Program-made: the position numbers and the translations under genes
Notes under the pieces: model-generated
What the model was told of the DNA's origin: nothing
What the model saw: the letters and a program-made list of their open reading frames with translations, nothing else
The model's database searches: none
From: Devosia ginsengisoli
GTDB lineage: Bacteria > Pseudomonadota > Alphaproteobacteria > Rhizobiales > Devosiaceae
Length of the DNA stretch: 64,000 nucleotides
NCBI RefSeq assembly: GCF_024707105.1
Contig: NZ_JANQAJ010000011.1
Span: 879,488 to 943,487 of the forward strand
Direction of reading: 5' to 3'
Part shown: piece by piece, positions 32,758 through 41,166 of the stretch
Numbering within the stretch: position 1 is the first letter of the stretch
Layout of the letters: each line of letters begins with the position of its first letter

Positions 32758-33440
32758 GCCGCCCTCGCCAGCGTGTCGATATTGCCCACGGCGACGGTGA
32801 AGGTGTAGGCGGCGACCCAAGGGGTCGCGTCCCAAGAGCCGGGGCCGTTAATGTGGTTCCAGAGGGCGCGATAAGCCTGGGTGGCCGTATTCCCCAAGCA
32901 ATAGGCGTCATCGCTAATCTGGAGCCCAAACGGGTAGCGCTTGTTCCAAGGATGAATGATGCCCTCGGCGATCGCATCCGCCTCGCTGATATCCAGCAGC
33001 CGCTCGACCCGCACATCGGTGACGGTGAGCGTCAGGCGCGAGGCCCAGCGGGGCATGTGCATGCCTTGGCGAAAGCGGCCGGTACGGGAGATCGAGTTGG
33101 GCGCTTCGTCAGCGATATAGCCTATCGGCCCTGCCCATTCCCGCGGGAGGTCACGCGGGGCCAGGTGATCGTGCTGGCCACCGGTGCGCCAATGCTCGCG
33201 GACATAGAGCCGGTCGCCAACGCGGTACGGGAGCGGGCGATAGTGGATTGCACCCCAATCGTCGATGCTGACCGGGATGCCCTTGTCGGTCGCGCGCATA
33301 TTGTAGGGCGCTGCCATGAGGCCTGGCTTTTTGATCGTGCGCCGCGTCTGCGTCTTGCCACAGCCGGGCTGCTCGATCTCGCGGATCAGGGCGCGGACCA
33401 TCGGGCCGCTGAAAAGCATGGGAAGATCACGAGCGGTCAT
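32754..33440 (-). CDS. ASCH/PUA-like phage protein
   Basis: A 228-residue protein of a family common in phages: SGPMVRALIREIEQPGCGKT, then QTRRTIKKPGLM, LPYRVGDRLYVREHWRTGG and the late MPRWASRLTLTVTDVRVERL. This order of motifs (QTRR, GDRLYVRE, MPRWASR) fits an ASCH-type beta-barrel that may bind nucleic acid or modified nucleotides. Biochemical role unknown. Confidence 0.65.
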   Translation of the reverse strand: MTARDLPMLFSGPMVRALIREIEQPGCGKTQTRRTIKKPGLMAAPYNMRATDKGIPVSIDDWGAIHYRPLPYRVGDRLYVREHWRTGGQHDHLAPRDLPREWAGPIGYIADEAPNSISRTGRFRQGMHMPRWASRLTLTVTDVRVERLLDISEADAIAEGIIHPWNKRYPFGLQISDDAYCLGNTATQAYRALWNHINGPGSWDATPWVAAYTFTVAVGNIDTLARAA

Positions 33441-33675
33441 CGTTCACTGTCCTTTCCACCAGATCGAGGAGAAAGGTGAGCGCGCGGCCGATGGGCGTCG
33501 CCATGAAGGCGGCGCCAAGCTCGCGCCAGGCTTCGGCCAGCTCGGCATGCGCGGCTCTAAGCGATCCTTCCGGAATAGCTGGCTCGCCCGTCATGGGGCA
33601 GGCGTCGGCGGGGAAGGCGCCGCAATTGATGCAGAAGCCCTCCTCATCAGGGACGTAGCAGCAGGTGCCCTTCAC
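33427..33675 (-). CDS. Hypothetical small Cys-rich protein
   Basis: An 82-residue protein. GTCCYVPDEEGFCINCGAFP, then DACPMTG, suggests a zinc-binding N-terminus; the C-terminal helix ELAEAWRELGAAFM is amphipathic. Overlaps both neighbours. Unrecognised. Confidence 0.55.
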   Translation of the reverse strand: MKGTCCYVPDEEGFCINCGAFPADACPMTGEPAIPEGSLRAAHAELAEAWRELGAAFMATPIGRALTFLLDLVERTVNDDRS

Positions 33676-34523
33676 AGCGCACCGCCTTCCGCGCCCTCGG
33701 CGGACGCATCGGGCTCGCTCATCGCGGCATGAATTTCGGCCTGGCTTTCCGAGCGCTCCTCATCGGGGGCCGGTGCGGAAAGCGCCATGCGATAGGCGAC
33801 GATCTCATCGGGAGGCAGGCAATTGATCTCATCACCATGCAGCCAGATGAACTCGGCCGACCGGCCCGTGCTGATGACGCCGCTGCGCAGCCGAACCCTT
33901 ACCTGCGCGTCAGCATGGAGCGGACACTCGCCGCCGTTCCATTCGACCCAGCCCTCGGCGAGGGCGGCGTCAACGGCATCGGTGTAGAGGCGGGCGGCGT
34001 TCGCGCGATCCACCGCGTCAACGTCGCCGGCTTCGATCTCGGCCTGCTGGGCGGCGATCTCCTCGGGCGATGGCCCGCAGGCCGGGCAAAGATAGATGCC
34101 GTTTTCGGTGTCGGAAACGACGCCCGGATCGTCCAGGCCGATCGGCCGGCCGCAGCCCTCGCAGAGATCGAGGAACCCGCCGGGCGCAAGTTCCTTTAGC
34201 GTGTCGCAGACTTCGGCAAGGCGCCGGATCGGATCGACTGCCGTCCGGTAGGGCAACAGTTCGAGAGCGCTTCTGACATGCGCAAGCTCGCGCATGATTT
34301 CGACGGCCTCGGCGCGGCCAAGGGCGAGCGGCGGGAGTTCGGTATCGACATCATCGATAGGGAGCCCGCACCCATCGGGAGCCGGCCTTCCGGTCAACGC
34401 GCACCATGCCGCCCTATTGACAGCGCGAGCGAGAGGGCCGGACGCTGCGGCGCTATTGGTAGCCTCCTCGATCCGGTGAAGCCACCGGCGGAGGTTCTGG
34501 AAGCTCTCGCGCGGGTTAGCCAT
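33672..34523 (-). CDS. Hypothetical protein with zinc-ribbon
   Basis: A 283-residue protein from the ATG at 34523 (MANPRESFQNLRRWLHRIEE). A four-Cys zinc ribbon occurs at CEGCGRPIGLDDPG and CPACGPSPEEI; the N-terminal 160 residues are helical and the C-terminal part is acidic. An upstream Met in the frame would need reading through a basic out-of-frame-like stretch, so I reject it. Unrecognised. Confidence 0.6.
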   Translation of the reverse strand: MANPRESFQNLRRWLHRIEEATNSAAASGPLARAVNRAAWCALTGRPAPDGCGLPIDDVDTELPPLALGRAEAVEIMRELAHVRSALELLPYRTAVDPIRRLAEVCDTLKELAPGGFLDLCEGCGRPIGLDDPGVVSDTENGIYLCPACGPSPEEIAAQQAEIEAGDVDAVDRANAARLYTDAVDAALAEGWVEWNGGECPLHADAQVRVRLRSGVISTGRSAEFIWLHGDEINCLPPDEIVAYRMALSAPAPDEERSESQAEIHAAMSEPDASAEGAEGGAL

Positions 34524-35025
34524 TTGCGGCCTCCTGCTGCTGGGCGTCTGCCTGGGCGGCTTTCGGGCGCCGCGAGCGCTTCGGCTTCGGCGGCGGCGCT
34601 GGATCAGCGGCCGGCGCATCGGGCGCGCTGGGCGGCATCGGCGTTTCCGGCGTGAGGAAATTCGGCGCGGTCGCGTAGAAGGCACGCGTCATGCGGACAT
34701 TGCGGACCTGCAAGGCCAGCTCGCGATTGCGCTCGATATGCCGGCGCTCCTCGTCCTCGATCATCATCAGGATCGCGGCTTCCCGGTCGGTCATTTCGGC
34801 GACGGCGCGCTTGGCAAAAGACAGATGGCCGGCAGGATCAGGCGGAACCGGCGTCGGCGCGATCTTGGGAGCCGGCGCAGGTGGCGCTGCGCGCGGTTCG
34901 TCGATGACCGCGAGCGCCTTGGCGACCGCTTCCCTATTCCCGCGATCGATTTCCGCAGGCAACGGCGCGAGACCGAGCGCTATCTTTACGTGATTGGCCT
35001 CATGCGGCCTGCGGCGTCCCCACAT
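34516..35025 (-). CDS. Hypothetical protein with Pro/Ala-rich linker
   Basis: A 169-residue protein. A short N-terminal folded part (NREAVAKALAVIDEP) is followed by a long Pro/Ala/Lys-rich region (PAPKIAPTPVPPDPAGHLSF); the last 30 residues are highly basic (KPKRSRRPKAAQADAQQQ). It may be a DNA-associated protein. Overlaps both neighbours (8 and 26 bases). Confidence 0.5.
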   Translation of the reverse strand: MWGRRRPHEANHVKIALGLAPLPAEIDRGNREAVAKALAVIDEPRAAPPAPAPKIAPTPVPPDPAGHLSFAKRAVAEMTDREAAILMMIEDEERRHIERNRELALQVRNVRMTRAFYATAPNFLTPETPMPPSAPDAPAADPAPPPKPKRSRRPKAAQADAQQQEAANG

Positions 35026-35215
35026 GGTGGTGCTCCTCTTTGTTGGGGTTGCGGGCGGCGATCACAGCGAGCGCGGCCTCCTGCAGATTGGCGGTGATGC
35101 TGACCCCGGCCTCGCGGTCGATCTGGCGAGCGAGGGCAATGGCAACGATGGGGTCTTTGAGGATCGAGAGAATGGCGCCCTCAACGCCTGGCTGCTGGGC
35201 GGCGGCGCAGATCAT
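35000..35215 (-). CDS. Hypothetical small protein
   Basis: A 71-residue protein, helical: MICAAAQQPGVEGAILSILK, then ALARQIDREAGVSITANLQE. Start at 35215 overlaps the stop of the secreted protein gene (ATGA). Unrecognised. Confidence 0.55.
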   Translation of the reverse strand: MICAAAQQPGVEGAILSILKDPIVAIALARQIDREAGVSITANLQEAALAVIAARNPNKEEHHHVGTPQAA

Positions 35216-35712
35216 AGCCCCCGCTCCCAGCGCATCGGATTGGCGCCCGAGAGCCACGAAAGCCGGAAGCCCGAGGATGCCAGCGGGCGGATCGCCCCGA
35301 TCTGGTTGTCGAGGACGAGCGGCCCCCGATCCGTGATCACGATCAGCACCGCGTGGGTTTCGCCCACCGCTTCGCCAATCCCGATCCGCAGCGCCCCGGC
35401 GTCGATGCCGGCGCCGAGCAGCAGATGGCGCTTGGAAAGGGCATAATCCTCGCAATCCCCGCTGGCCGGGTTCAGCTCCCACGCATCGGCCGCATCGCGG
35501 GCCGGCCGGATCGAGCGGTTCACCTGCCGATTGGCAGATTTCAGGATCGCCATGGCCTCGTCGGTCAGCTCGATCGAGCTGGCCCGCGCAGGCTGGCAAT
35601 CCGCCGGATGGGCGGCGCAGAAAAAGCCGAAGGGGATGGGGGGCGGCGCCGCCAATGCGGCGGGGGCGCAAAGGAAGGCCAGGGCGGCGGCAAGGGATAT
35701 AGCCCGTTTCAT
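35212..35712 (-). CDS. Secreted transglutaminase-like cysteine peptidase (BTLCP family)
   Basis: A 166-residue exported protein with a signal peptide (MKRAISLAAALAFLCAPAAL). The core has the expected catalytic set for BTLCP: Cys in GDCEDYALSKRHLLL, His in GETHAVLIVIT, and Asp in LVLDNQIGAI. BTLCP proteins are usually encoded in bacterial chromosomes and thought to act in the cell envelope. A phage-borne copy is unusual; it may modify the host envelope, aid superinfection control or assist release. The start at 35712 gives a clean signal peptide; an upstream Met at 35736 is also in frame. Confidence 0.75.
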   Translation of the reverse strand: MKRAISLAAALAFLCAPAALAAPPPIPFGFFCAAHPADCQPARASSIELTDEAMAILKSANRQVNRSIRPARDAADAWELNPASGDCEDYALSKRHLLLGAGIDAGALRIGIGEAVGETHAVLIVITDRGPLVLDNQIGAIRPLASSGFRLSWLSGANPMRWERGL

Positions 35713-35739
35713 GGATAGCTCTCCAAACCAACTCAAATG

Positions 35740-35793
35740 TTGGATTTAGCGTTAAGCTATCTTGGATTTCTTATCAACGAGTTATTGGATTTA
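35740..35793. promoter_or_regulatory. Three direct copies of TTGGATTT, 22-23 bp apart
   Basis: TTGGATTTA (35740), TTGGATTTC (35762) and TTGGATTTA (35785) are in the same direction, spaced 22 and 23 bp. They lie in the 85-base gap before the BTLCP gene, the only gap in this part of the operon. This suggests a promoter or operator. Confidence 0.6.
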
Positions 35794-35797
35794 TCCG

Positions 35798-36022
35798 CTA
35801 GAAGCGGAACGACATCGAAAGGACGCGCTCGATATCGGGGCGCTTCTTGCCCAAGGCCAGCGCAATATGCAGATCACGCTTGCCGGCGGCCCGCATCGCC
35901 CGCGCGGCGGCCTTCCAGCGGCGCGTGCGATCGAGGACAGCAACCCTGCCGCCGCCCTTGAGATAGATGGAGCGCGCGAGATAGGGAGCGCCGGAAAGAT
36001 AGGCGGCGAGGCGAGCGTTCAT
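35798..36022 (-). CDS. Hypothetical small basic protein
   Basis: A 74-residue protein, very basic (RSIYLKGGGRVAVLDRTRRW, then AAGKRDLHIALALGKKRPD). The start at 36022 shares one base with the preceding stop. Possibly DNA binding. A TTGGATTTC element lies at 36035-36043, within the coding end of the upstream gene. Confidence 0.55.
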   Translation of the reverse strand: MNARLAAYLSGAPYLARSIYLKGGGRVAVLDRTRRWKAAARAMRAAGKRDLHIALALGKKRPDIERVLSMSFRF

Positions 36023-36351
36023 CAATATTTTCTCTTGGATTTCTGACGTTCAAGATAAAGCCAATCCAGCACTTCGGCCACGTCTTCGAGCTTTTCCAGA
36101 TCGTCGGGCTCAAGCCAGATGGAGGTGAAATCAGCATCGCGGCTTAGCGCCTTCGCATCGTCGATGCGGCCGGCCTCGATCAGGGCGCGGCGCTGCTCCT
36201 CAAGGGCCAGATCGGAGAAGCGCGCCCGCAGGCGAAGGTCCATGATGAACGTCGTCATGCCGCGCAGGCCGAGCTTGGGCGCAAGGCGCTCCTTTGGCTT
36301 GGGGGCGGCGGCCTCGGGCTGGTCGGGCCGCTCGGTATTGGGAGTGCTCAC
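36022..36351 (-). CDS. Hypothetical protein
   Basis: A 109-residue protein from a GTG at 36351, which overlaps the transporter stop (GTGA). A 36372 ATG is an alternative but runs deeper into the transporter gene. Its C-terminal half is helical and acidic (PDDLEKLEDVAEVLDWLYLE). Unrecognised. Confidence 0.5.
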   Translation of the reverse strand: MSTPNTERPDQPEAAAPKPKERLAPKLGLRGMTTFIMDLRLRARFSDLALEEQRRALIEAGRIDDAKALSRDADFTSIWLEPDDLEKLEDVAEVLDWLYLERQKSKRKY

Positions 36352-36881
36352 GGCGCGGTCCCAGCAGGGCACCGCGTCGCCAGGATCAACCCCGCCGCTA
36401 GGGCTGAAAAGGCGACCTTGCCGATGACTTGCCCAGCCATCAGATCGAGGGAGCCGAAGGCCAAGGCGAGGAAAAGCGCGCTATCAGCAAGAGCCCCGGC
36501 AACGCCCGAGGCAAGAACAGCGATGGCGAGACGGCGCCTGGCAAGCGGCGCATAGACCGCAAAGTCGGCCAGCTCGGAAAGAACGAAGGCGGACAAGGAC
36601 GCGGCGACGAGGCCGGGCGGGGAGAAAGGAACCGACAGGGCGGCCCCAATTGCGATGGCGGCAACCGCCCAGCGCCAGCCCGCCAAACGGTGGACCGCAT
36701 CGCGCAAGGCCAGCGCCGCACCGACCATAAGGACGCCGGAGGGGGCGACAACACCGGGCCAAACCGGAATGACGCATGGGCCGCCCGGATAGCATTCCGT
36801 CCCGACATTTCCGATGAGCCAGTTCGCAAGCGGGACGGTCGCGGCGAAGGCCGCCACGGCGGCATATCCGAGCGTTCTCAA
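36348..36881 (-). CDS. VUT/YhhQ-family transporter (queuosine-precursor type)
   Basis: A 177-residue integral membrane protein with about five or six helices (AAVAAFAATVPLANWLIGNV, VVAPSGVLMVGAALALRDAV, then DLMAGQVIGKVAFSALAA). Diagnostic VUT segments are NWLIGNVG near the N-terminus, APSGVLM and LRDAVHRLAGW, and the late ELADFAVYAPL. The family (COG1738) includes importers of preQ0, preQ1 or queuine. It overlaps the DpdA-like gene by four bases, which fits a role supplying a 7-deazaguanine precursor. Substrate is inferred. Confidence 0.7.
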   Translation of the reverse strand: MRTLGYAAVAAFAATVPLANWLIGNVGTECYPGGPCVIPVWPGVVAPSGVLMVGAALALRDAVHRLAGWRWAVAAIAIGAALSVPFSPPGLVAASLSAFVLSELADFAVYAPLARRRLAIAVLASGVAGALADSALFLALAFGSLDLMAGQVIGKVAFSALAAGLILATRCPAGTAP

Positions 36882-37558
36882 TTGCTCAGCTCCATTTGTT
36901 CGGGTTGAGAATTCCAGCGCCCCGGCGTCTGCTGGGCGTCCCAGCGGCTGCGCATCTTGCTGGGCGAGTTTTGTGGGCGGTTATGGTTCTGGGCGATATC
37001 GGTGCTATCGACCGAGGCGTAGGGATAGGGGCCGCCGCTCAGCTGCATTCCCCGGAGCATATGAAGCCAGGGCAAGCGGCGATGCCGCGCCGCAATCGCG
37101 TTCCAAAGTTCATCTTGCCGGCGGCGCCACGCGGGCGAGAGAACGATCGAGAATTCGTCGGTCGAGCCGACGCAGACGCGGGGCCATTCGTCGGCGAGCT
37201 TGAGGAGCCGGTCTATCGGCTCGTCCATGTGCCATACCGGGGCGCCGCGAACGCCGTGCGGCCACTCACCTATCAACGCATCCTGCAACTGCCAGCCGGC
37301 GCCGATCTCGTCGGGGATAACCGCCCAGGTCGTGGGGAAGTCCAGCCAACGATCGGCCCAATCGTAATAGGCGGTCCAGTTCGTCTCTCGCCCGCGCTTC
37401 CATTTCGAGAACGCCCCATTGTCGAGCATGACCGATTGGCCGATCATGTGAACGCGCTTCACGTCATCGGGTCGAGCATGGCTGACGCAGAAGTGGGCTC
37501 CCCTCAGATCGAGGAGTGCCGAGATCGGGGTAATGGGGGTGCCGTGATAATGGATCAT
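36878..37558 (-). CDS. DpdA-like TGT-superfamily protein (putative DNA transglycosylase)
   Basis: A 226-residue protein. Conserved-looking blocks are SVMLDNGAFSKWKRG, TWAVIPDEIGAGWQLQDALI, GAPVWHMDEPIDRLLKLAD, RVCVGSTDEFSIV and PWLHMLRGMQLSG, then PYASVDSTDIAQNHNRP. The LDNGAFS and SVDST aspartates occur where TGT/DpdA enzymes place catalytic Asp residues. Phage DpdA proteins exchange guanine in DNA for 7-deazaguanines. The overlapping transporter gene strengthens this reading. A shorter-than-cellular-TGT length fits the phage branch. Classification by eye; not confirmed by alignment. Confidence 0.6.
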   Translation of the reverse strand: MIHYHGTPITPISALLDLRGAHFCVSHARPDDVKRVHMIGQSVMLDNGAFSKWKRGRETNWTAYYDWADRWLDFPTTWAVIPDEIGAGWQLQDALIGEWPHGVRGAPVWHMDEPIDRLLKLADEWPRVCVGSTDEFSIVLSPAWRRRQDELWNAIAARHRRLPWLHMLRGMQLSGGPYPYASVDSTDIAQNHNRPQNSPSKMRSRWDAQQTPGRWNSQPEQMELSN

Positions 37559-38028
37559 GGCGCAACCCCATCCCGCGTCAGCCCCATCGCAATGGCCGCG
37601 AGCGCGCGATCCCGAAGCCGATAGGCATGCTGCCGGCTCATCGAGAATTCCCGATCGACGAGCTTATCGAAATTCATCCGATAGACCTTGGCGACAATCC
37701 AGCGATTGAGGACGCGCGTGGAGCCGGGATGGCCATCGACGGTGTATCTTGCGCACCAAAACAGCGCATCGAGGATCGCGCTGACCTTCGCCGGGGAAAG
37801 CCGCCGCGGGGCTTCGGGCGGCGGCGCATCGTCGTCCTCGGCCCGCTCCCGATGGCCCCAGCCTTCGGCCTCGAAGTCATTCGCCGTGGGAATGAACGTC
37901 GGCATCAGCGCCCGCACCGAGGCCGGCGCCGTTGCGCCGGCATTATAGCGAGCCCAGCGGACGGCCTCGACCAGGCGCTCGCCGACCAGCTTCGGCGTCC
38001 AGACATCGGAAAGGTCCATATCGTGCAT
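37555..38028 (-). CDS. DUF6362-like protein
   Basis: A 157-residue protein of a family seen in rhizobial phages; unknown function. VWTPKLVGERLVEAVRWARY begins the conserved part; a helix-turn-helix-like C-terminus includes FSMSRQHAYRLRDRALAAIA. This suggests DNA binding. ATGA overlap with the DpdA-like gene, TGATG overlap with primase-helicase. Confidence 0.6.
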   Translation of the reverse strand: MHDMDLSDVWTPKLVGERLVEAVRWARYNAGATAPASVRALMPTFIPTANDFEAEGWGHRERAEDDDAPPPEAPRRLSPAKVSAILDALFWCARYTVDGHPGSTRVLNRWIVAKVYRMNFDKLVDREFSMSRQHAYRLRDRALAAIAMGLTRDGVAP

Positions 38029-40244
38029 CAGAAACCCTCCAGGTCATCTTCGGCGAAAGGCAGGTTGTCGGGTGGCGGCGGCTCTTGCTCCTCGCGCTTG
38101 CGGCGGCGGCTGATGCCCGGCGGCGGCCCAAAGCCCATCACGGGCTTGCCGGTCAGCCAGATATTCTCCTCGTCCATGCCGATGATCGCCTTGGACAAAA
38201 GCGTGCCGCGGGCTCGGGACAGGGCCTGGCGAGCGGCGGCCTCGATCTTCGCCTTCTCCTCGTCGGTCTTTTCGCTGAAATCGTCCGGCTTCTCGGCCGC
38301 ATAGAATTTGGCAGCGTGATCCTTGCGGGAGGCAATGCGGGCGCCTAGCGGCAGCTTGAATTCTGGCGGCGCAATATTCCCCGTAGTCTCGTCCTCAAGC
38401 ACGTCATAGAGCGCGCGCAACACGACCTGATTTTTGCCGCCGAGCTGGATTGCGCTGTTGTTGGGGATTTCGGCGCCGGGGAATTCTGCCGGCGGCGCGA
38501 CGATGCACGAGGTAATCTTGTCGCCGTCCCGATCCTGGCCGAGCACTACCTGCGGCAGGACGAAGCGGCCGGTCTGGCCGTCCTCGCCATCCTTCTGCTT
38601 TGAGATCGTCCACTCGCGAATGGCGCGCTGATCCTTGTCATGCGCGTTTTCGACCTTCCGGGTCAGGATCACGTTCTCAACATTGGCGAAAAGCGAGGTA
38701 TGGCCGCGGGCCTTGGTGCCGCCGGCATTGAGGTGATGGACGAGCAGCACATGCGCGCCGGTCGCTGCCCTGATCCGATCGCAGCGGGCGAGGACGACGC
38801 CCATATCCTTGCCGTCATTCTCGTTGGCGCCTGGCGTGGCCTTATTGAAAGTGTCGATTACGATCAGGCGGAGCGGCACATGGAATGTGCGCGCCCAATG
38901 CTTGCATTCCTCAATGAAGGCGTCGGTCGGATCATCGCTCGAATAGAGATCGAGGGGCTGCTGCAGAAGGACGACCGGGAGCGGCTGGTCGGCGACCTGA
39001 TAATGCTTGCGATAGGCGGGGAAGCGCTTGCGGCGAACGCCAATCGCGCTCTCGCCGGCCTGATAGACCACGCCGCCTTCCATGGCGCGCCGGCCGAACC
39101 AATCGACGCCCCGCGCCACCGCCATGGCAATATCAATCGCGAGGAAGGACTTTCCCGACTGGCTCTCGCCGAGCAGCAAGGACAGCTCCCCGGCGGTGAG
39201 AACGCCCTTGATCAGATATTCATAGCTGGGGCCGGCCAAATCGAAATCCAGCCAGGACACCGCGCCGAAGCGGCTCTCGAAAGGCGTGGCCTCGGCCGGC
39301 GGCGCATGGCGCGCCAGCGCATAAAGCTGCTCGGCCGTGCCGCCGGCCGGAAGCCAGTCGTCAACATTGCCATGCTCGGGCAAGCCGGGGATGCGCAAAT
39401 AGCGGACGCGATTGGCATAGCCCTCAAGGGCGGCAGCGACCTTGCCGGTATATTTCCGGCCAGCCTCATCATTGTCCTCAATGACGGTGACGTTCGCGCC
39501 CTTGAACCAGTGCGCTATTTCTTCGGGAAACCGGCCCTCGCCCCCGCTGTTGCAGGTTGCCGGAACCCCCAGCTCCCGCAGCATATCCACCTTCTTTTCC
39601 GCGGGGGAAATGAAGATTTCCGAGCCGTCCTTGATATCCTCAAGCAGCTCGGCGAGCCTATATGGAAGGGGCTCAATCCCCTTCACGGTATAATTGAAGC
39701 GATCCTTGCGGTTCGGATCGGGGGCGCGCTGGACAAAGGTCTTGTCCCTGCCCTTCTCCTTTGTCTCGTCGGTCCAGTCGAAGCGGGCCACCTGATAGCG
39801 GATCGTCGAGCCATCCGGCTCGGTATAGTCAAAGACCTTGGTCAGCTCGGCGTGATCGGGGACGCGATTGGGAAGCCAATTACCATTGCGATCATAGCGC
39901 GGCCCATTGCGCGCGCCGCCCTGGGCTGACGCTCCGCCAGAGGCCGGCGGCGGCGCCGCCTCGCGGTCCTCGATGTGAAAACCATGATCGCGCATCCATT
40001 CGACGGCATCGCGCCCGGCTTTCCCCGTCTCGCGCTCGATCAGCCACAAGACCCCCCCGCCCTCGCCGTCCTTGTGATCGAAATAGGTGCCCTTTTTCAG
40101 ATCGACGGAATGGCGGCCATGCTCGCCAAACCGCAGCTCCGCATCCTTGCTTGATAGCTTCGGGTTCTCTGCCCCGAACAGCTCTCGGGCGACAGCCGCG
40201 GCGTGCCTCGCAAATTCGTCGGTCTTTTGATCGGCCCCAGCCAT
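38028..40244 (-). CDS. Primase-helicase (TOPRIM plus RepA-like AAA ATPase)
   Basis: A 738-residue replication protein. Residues 1-100 resemble a primase-like N-terminus, with KGTYFDHKDGEGGGVLWLIE. The TOPRIM-like part has EIFISPAEKKVDML and VTVIEDNDEAGRKY, where the acidic residues match the metal site. The helicase part has GESQSGKSFLAIDIA (Walker A), LRLIVIDTFNKATPG (Walker B) and VLLVHHLNAGGTKARGH. The C-terminal 170 residues are a charged linker and tail. It probably primes and unwinds at the fork. No origin was recognised. Confidence 0.8.
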   Translation of the reverse strand: MAGADQKTDEFARHAAAVARELFGAENPKLSSKDAELRFGEHGRHSVDLKKGTYFDHKDGEGGGVLWLIERETGKAGRDAVEWMRDHGFHIEDREAAPPPASGGASAQGGARNGPRYDRNGNWLPNRVPDHAELTKVFDYTEPDGSTIRYQVARFDWTDETKEKGRDKTFVQRAPDPNRKDRFNYTVKGIEPLPYRLAELLEDIKDGSEIFISPAEKKVDMLRELGVPATCNSGGEGRFPEEIAHWFKGANVTVIEDNDEAGRKYTGKVAAALEGYANRVRYLRIPGLPEHGNVDDWLPAGGTAEQLYALARHAPPAEATPFESRFGAVSWLDFDLAGPSYEYLIKGVLTAGELSLLLGESQSGKSFLAIDIAMAVARGVDWFGRRAMEGGVVYQAGESAIGVRRKRFPAYRKHYQVADQPLPVVLLQQPLDLYSSDDPTDAFIEECKHWARTFHVPLRLIVIDTFNKATPGANENDGKDMGVVLARCDRIRAATGAHVLLVHHLNAGGTKARGHTSLFANVENVILTRKVENAHDKDQRAIREWTISKQKDGEDGQTGRFVLPQVVLGQDRDGDKITSCIVAPPAEFPGAEIPNNSAIQLGGKNQVVLRALYDVLEDETTGNIAPPEFKLPLGARIASRKDHAAKFYAAEKPDDFSEKTDEEKAKIEAAARQALSRARGTLLSKAIIGMDEENIWLTGKPVMGFGPPPGISRRRKREEQEPPPPDNLPFAEDDLEGF

Positions 40245-40306
40245 TCGCCCGCACTTCCAAGTCTAGTCGTCAATCAAACAAGGCGGCGGGTGCCGCCGAT
40301 GGGTCG

Positions 40307-40873
40307 TCAGAAATCCTGTTTTGAAAACAAGGGCGTGGAGCGAACCCCGACCTGCCCGTCGATGACGGAACAGGCGTAGAGCCAGCCGGCGACGGCATCG
40401 CTCTCGTCGTAGTTTTTGGCCTCGAAGCCCAAGGACTGGACATGCTCAAAGACTTCGCGCTTGAGCTGCCCCTTGTCCTTCCTGCCCTTCCCCTTCGGGG
40501 CTGGCGGCAGCAGGAAGGCGCGGATGCTCGATGCTTCGGCCTCGCGGATGTCCCACACGCCCGCGGCATAGGCCGTGGCTTCCGCAACGGCTGGCAGGCC
40601 GATCAGCATGCGAAGGGCGGCGGCGCTGGTTCTCATGCCCATATGGCGGGGATCGCGCGGCGCTTCATAGACGAACATATTGGGGCGGAATGCCTGAAAG
40701 CGCGTCCCGAGGAACTGCAGCAGGCCGGAAAACACCGCCGGGCTATCGCTGCCATCCGGCGCCAGGCGGACGGAGCCGAATTGCGGGGTGCCGCCCACCG
40801 GGCCTTCGCACCATCCCGAATTGCGGGCGATATCCAGGAAAAAGACGGTCTTGGCGGGGCGGGCGTCGCTCAT
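40307..40873 (-). CDS. RuvC-like Holliday-junction nuclease
   Basis: A 188-residue RNase H-fold nuclease. Acidic residues occur in the expected places: FLDIARNSGWCEG (first Asp), FVYEAPRDPRHMG (Glu), and YDESDAVAGWLYACS (two late Asp). It probably resolves branched DNA before packaging or during recombination. It overlaps the gene at 40870 by four bases. Confidence 0.75.
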   Translation of the reverse strand: MSDARPAKTVFFLDIARNSGWCEGPVGGTPQFGSVRLAPDGSDSPAVFSGLLQFLGTRFQAFRPNMFVYEAPRDPRHMGMRTSAAALRMLIGLPAVAEATAYAAGVWDIREAEASSIRAFLLPPAPKGKGRKDKGQLKREVFEHVQSLGFEAKNYDESDAVAGWLYACSVIDGQVGVRSTPLFSKQDF

Positions 40874-41166
40874 TCGACGATGGTCCCGTCAGCAAGCTGA
40901 ACGCGCCAGGCGAGCGGCTGGACGGTAATCAGGGCTTCGCGCCCCAAAAGCAGCGGGCGGCGGCTGGTCTCGCGCCGCAGGCGCTGCTCGCTGCCATGGA
41001 CGACCGCCGTGTCAATGCGGGTGCCATAGATGGCCCCGCGCTCGGCCAGAGCGTCATCCATCGCCTTGATGCTGTCGTGCTCGCTAGCGAGGATGAACCA
41101 CGAATGCTTTTGGTCGGTCCCGGCGTTATCAACCCGGAAAGTCACTTGGGTGTAGAGCATAGCCAT
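40870..41166 (-). CDS. Hypothetical protein
   Basis: A 98-residue protein, alpha/beta: MAMLYTQVTFRVDNAG, DSIKAMDDALAERGAIYGTR and LAWRVQLADGTIVE. No family recognised. Its partner gene overlaps by four bases. Confidence 0.55.
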   Translation of the reverse strand: MAMLYTQVTFRVDNAGTDQKHSWFILASEHDSIKAMDDALAERGAIYGTRIDTAVVHGSEQRLRRETSRRPLLLGREALITVQPLAWRVQLADGTIVE

